Shown here piece by piece: positions 4,213-6,257 of a stretch of DNA of 6,257 nt. Below the pieces are notes generated by a model, which saw only the letters and a program-made list of their open reading frames with translations, searched no databases and had not been told where the DNA came from. Within the stretch, counting starts at the first letter, position 1, and each line of letters opens with the position of its first letter. Made by a program: the position numbers and the translations under genes. The stretch comes from Pontiellaceae bacterium (lineage in GTDB: Bacteria; Verrucomicrobiota; Kiritimatiellia; Kiritimatiellales; Tichowtungiaceae), in the NCBI GenBank assembly GCA_025457785.1, contig JALOTS010000139.1, forward strand, positions 1-6,257, given 5' to 3'.

Positions 4213-6257
4213 TCAGTTTCCAAACAAAGGGCTGAACATTTTCCGCAACAGAGGAGCGCGTTCCGTTTTTTCTCCGGCGGGAGGAACGGGAACGGCCAAT
4301 GCGGGCGGCAGGTGAGACAACGGATCCGCCAGCAATACGGCCGCCTGTCTGAACAGCTCCGCCGCCGGACTGTAATTCCCGCTTTCATCCAGTGCATGAT
4401 GATCGATTTCAATAAACCGCTCGTTCCAGCGATTCAGCCGGAAGGGGTGCAGCTTCTTTCCCGTAACACCGGGGTTTGCCGCCGTGAATTCTTCCGTCTG
4501 CATCAGTTCAATCCTGAACTCATCTCCGCTCAACCGGTCAGACATCAGGCGGGGCAGTTTGGCTTCGACCTCTGCCGGGGTCGGTTCGCGCCCCAGAATT
4601 TCAACATAAGCCGCGTTTATCACTGCGCGCGCCTCGACGTCTGTATAGGTATAATCGAAATATCCATCCGCGCCATTGGTAATGCCGGTCATCCATAAAA
4701 GTCTTCCAAGAGTCCCGCCGGTTTCCGTGGTAATCCGGAACTCACTCTGAAGACTGGACCCCCCCCCCGCTTCAAATCCGCTGTTCACAACGAGGTTGAA
4801 ATCCGACTTCTTTGCGCTGAAAATAGACAGGTCATCCACATAGAATGATCCGTTCCCGAAGTCATCTCCCCCGAAAATCCGCAACGTGATGTTTGTCCGG
4901 GACTCTGTATTGAAAGTAATTTCCCGGCGGGTCCAGGTGGTCTCTCCGGCTTGAACATTGATTTCAGCTTTCGGAAGATCCTGAATATCAATACGGGCGG
5001 TTCCGGCGGTTCCCGGCAGCAGTTTAACCCATGCGGAGAGACGATACTTTGTATTCGGCGACAGCGCGATGGTCTGAGAGGCCGCCCCGTCCGTACCGGT
5101 TCCGTGATACACGAAACAATACTTGCTGCCGTCAGGCGTATCGAGGGCGCTGCGCCCGTAATACCGTCCGTTGGGCAGATCCCATGCATCGATCGTCGCC
5201 CAGATAAACGTTCCGCTTTCAGCGGCGCAGAAAATCGACTCATTCGTAACCTCATCACAGCGCCCGTCCGGATCCCCGCCGTGCACAGCATCCGAGGTGT
5301 TGCGATCAATCACCGTGTCCGTAAAATCCCCGTAGGGAATTCCCCATCCGAAACAGTTTCCGGTTAAATGATTATCCACAATCACCGCGCCCCGGAAATC
5401 ACCCGTTTTTCCGCAGCCCCAGCGTCCGCGCCCCATGCAGATTCCATTCATCATGCGACCGCCCCAGGCATTAATCACATTGTTGCGCACCAGCACATTG
5501 CGGTAATCATGCCACCCGCCCATATCATACGCCGGAATACCGTCCACCATATTGATCGCCGCCAGACCATCACGGGTCACCATCGCAATACAGTTGCTCT
5601 CGACCAGAGTTCCAGGTGCACCGAACACCACAATTCCCACATCCGTCGGATCGATAACCAGATTGTTTCGAACCAGCGAATTTCTGGCACCGGTTGAAAT
5701 GCCGTCGGCCCACATACAGGCTTTCTTCTTCCAGGTCTGACGGGCATCCTCTCCCGGAGCGATTCCTCCGCCGCGCGGGCCGGGACCCGCCCCGTTGATA
5801 ATCATATTCTGTACAACATTCCATGCGGCGTTGCTCTCCTCATGAACCTGAATCGTGGACCACGCCCGCGTGCTGCAGGCCACAACCCGATCCACCAGTT
5901 GGAAACTGCCCTGACCAAAGCCTAACGTGGAAAGCAGGTACACCTCCTTATCATAGTTAAAATCAAAATCCGTGGTGTACCGGTTCCCGTCAACGATCAC
6001 ATGACGGAGCGTAGTAAAACTTCTCCCCCACGAATCAATCACGCGGGCCGAATCACGGCTTCCCGCAATCACCGTAGCGAAATCTTCGATACGCAGAACA
6101 TCTTCCGTTTCAATGCGCTGTCCATCCGCCATATACGTCCAAAGCCCGTTGACGGAATAATCACTGTTTCGTTCGAGATAAACATCCAGCCCGTCATTCA
6201 TAACGGCTTGAATTTGTTTTACCTCCGAAGACGGGATGCTCACACAAATTTTATTCG
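4213..6257 (-). CDS. Modular right-handed beta-helix protein with CBM4/9-like and DUF4214-like regions, 5' end outside window
   Basis: The frame is open from the TGA at 4213 to the right edge. A GTG at 6243 would give 676 residues but shows no signal peptide, and the upstream codons (N K I C) continue the frame, so the real start is probably outside. Residues are counted from that GTG. Residues about 15-320 form a right-handed parallel beta-helix with short strand-turn repeats: DGISTGARNSLVRNNLVID (180-198), TDVGIVVFGAPGTLVESN (200-217), NVLVRNNVI (249-257), GAVIVDNHL (285-293). The fold is shared by pectate lyases, alginate epimerases and phage depolymerases, but I see no diagnostic catalytic set. 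Residues about 345-476 resemble a CBM4/9-type beta-sandwich (LSPNTKYRLSAWVKL; then SFYVDDLSIF at the end). NLVVNSGFE (483-491) looks like the start of another such module, but it is cut short. Residues 541-586 (INAAYVEILGREP ... ELMQTEEF) resemble DUF4214. The Pro-rich tail ends basic. Possible role: binding, trimming, epimerising or anchoring the polysaccharide made by this locus; this is inference. Confidence 0.9.
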   Translation of the reverse strand, partial: NKICVSIPSSEVKQIQAVMNDGLDVYLERNSDYSVNGLWTYMADGQRIETEDVLRIEDFATVIAGSRDSARVIDSWGRSFTTLRHVIVDGNRYTTDFDFNYDKEVYLLSTLGFGQGSFQLVDRVVACSTRAWSTIQVHEESNAAWNVVQNMIINGAGPGPRGGGIAPGEDARQTWKKKACMWADGISTGARNSLVRNNLVIDPTDVGIVVFGAPGTLVESNCIAMVTRDGLAAINMVDGIPAYDMGGWHDYRNVLVRNNVINAWGGRMMNGICMGRGRWGCGKTGDFRGAVIVDNHLTGNCFGWGIPYGDFTDTVIDRNTSDAVHGGDPDGRCDEVTNESIFCAAESGTFIWATIDAWDLPNGRYYGRSALDTPDGSKYCFVYHGTGTDGAASQTIALSPNTKYRLSAWVKLLPGTAGTARIDIQDLPKAEINVQAGETTWTRREITFNTESRTNITLRIFGGDDFGNGSFYVDDLSIFSAKKSDFNLVVNSGFEAGGGSSLQSEFRITTETGGTLGRLLWMTGITNGADGYFDYTYTDVEARAVINAAYVEILGREPTPAEVEAKLPRLMSDRLSGDEFRIELMQTEEFTAANPGVTGKKLHPFRLNRWNERFIEIDHHALDESGNYSPAAELFRQAAVLLADPLSHLPPALAVPVPPAGEKTERAPLLRKMFSPLFGN
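4759..4768 (-). repeat. Ten-base G homopolymer inside the beta-helix gene
   Basis: Ten consecutive C on the plus strand, ten G on the coding strand, encode part of A492-G493-G494-G495. Loss of one G would lead to a stop about 23 codons later, gain of one to a stop about 5 codons later, in both cases removing the DUF4214-like C terminus. Runs of this length are classic slippage sites and also common sites of sequencing error. Confidence 0.9.

Noticed and set aside
4785..5309. Minus-strand open frame of 174 codons and plus-strand frames at 4312-4698, 4951-5367 and 5368-5697.
   Set aside because: They overlap the beta-helix gene in other frames and are rich in Arg, Ser and Pro without domain signals, as expected for shadow frames in GC-rich coding DNA.
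6241..6243. GTG at 6243 as the start of the beta-helix gene.
   Set aside because: No ribosome binding site precedes it, the frame is open to the window edge, and no signal peptide follows; the true start is probably outside the window.

Overview
This window looks like part of an exopolysaccharide or capsule export locus from a Gram-negative bacterium of moderate GC content (roughly 50%, by eye). The evidence for that is a Wzz/GumC-type polysaccharide co-polymerase, an exported outer-membrane beta-barrel protein, and two small exported proteins with Sec signal peptides. The style of the genes (a right-handed beta-helix protein with a carbohydrate-binding module, and a BBP2-like barrel next to Wzz) would suit the Verrucomicrobiota/Kiritimatiellota/Lentisphaerota group or a proteobacterium. 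No taxonomic marker gene is present, so this placement is a guess.

Layout. A leftward (minus-strand) gene set runs from about 3572 to the left edge. Its order is a 144-residue Cys-containing exported protein, a 175-residue exported protein with a Gly/Asn-rich linker, a 390-residue outer-membrane beta-barrel, and a Wzz/GumC-like chain-length protein cut by the left edge after 421 residues. Gaps are 29, 68 and 75 bases and all four genes share a strand, so they probably form one operon that continues beyond base 1. A perfect 12-bp stem-loop lies between the barrel gene and wzz. A weak promoter-like pair and a small dyad lie just upstream of the first gene.

Diverging from the operon is a short, AT-richer plus-strand gene of unknown function (3772-4089). 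It has a good ribosome binding site and a 9-bp inverted repeat in its upstream region. It converges on a long minus-strand gene that enters from the right edge and ends at 4213. The short space between them (4090-4212) is packed with GC-rich palindromes and T-runs that look like terminators in both directions.

The right-hand gene (4213 to the right edge) encodes a large modular protein: a right-handed parallel beta-helix, a CBM4/9-like beta-sandwich, and a C-terminal segment resembling the DUF4214 repeat. Its reading frame is open to the window edge, so its true start and any signal peptide are outside. A run of ten G residues in its coding strand sits exactly at a domain junction.

Working model (inference): Wzz controls polymer length at the inner membrane, the beta-barrel serves at the outer membrane, the two small exported proteins are uncharacterised periplasmic or surface accessories, and the beta-helix protein binds and perhaps cleaves, epimerises or anchors the polysaccharide. 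No well-known mobile element, tRNA, rRNA or CRISPR array was seen.
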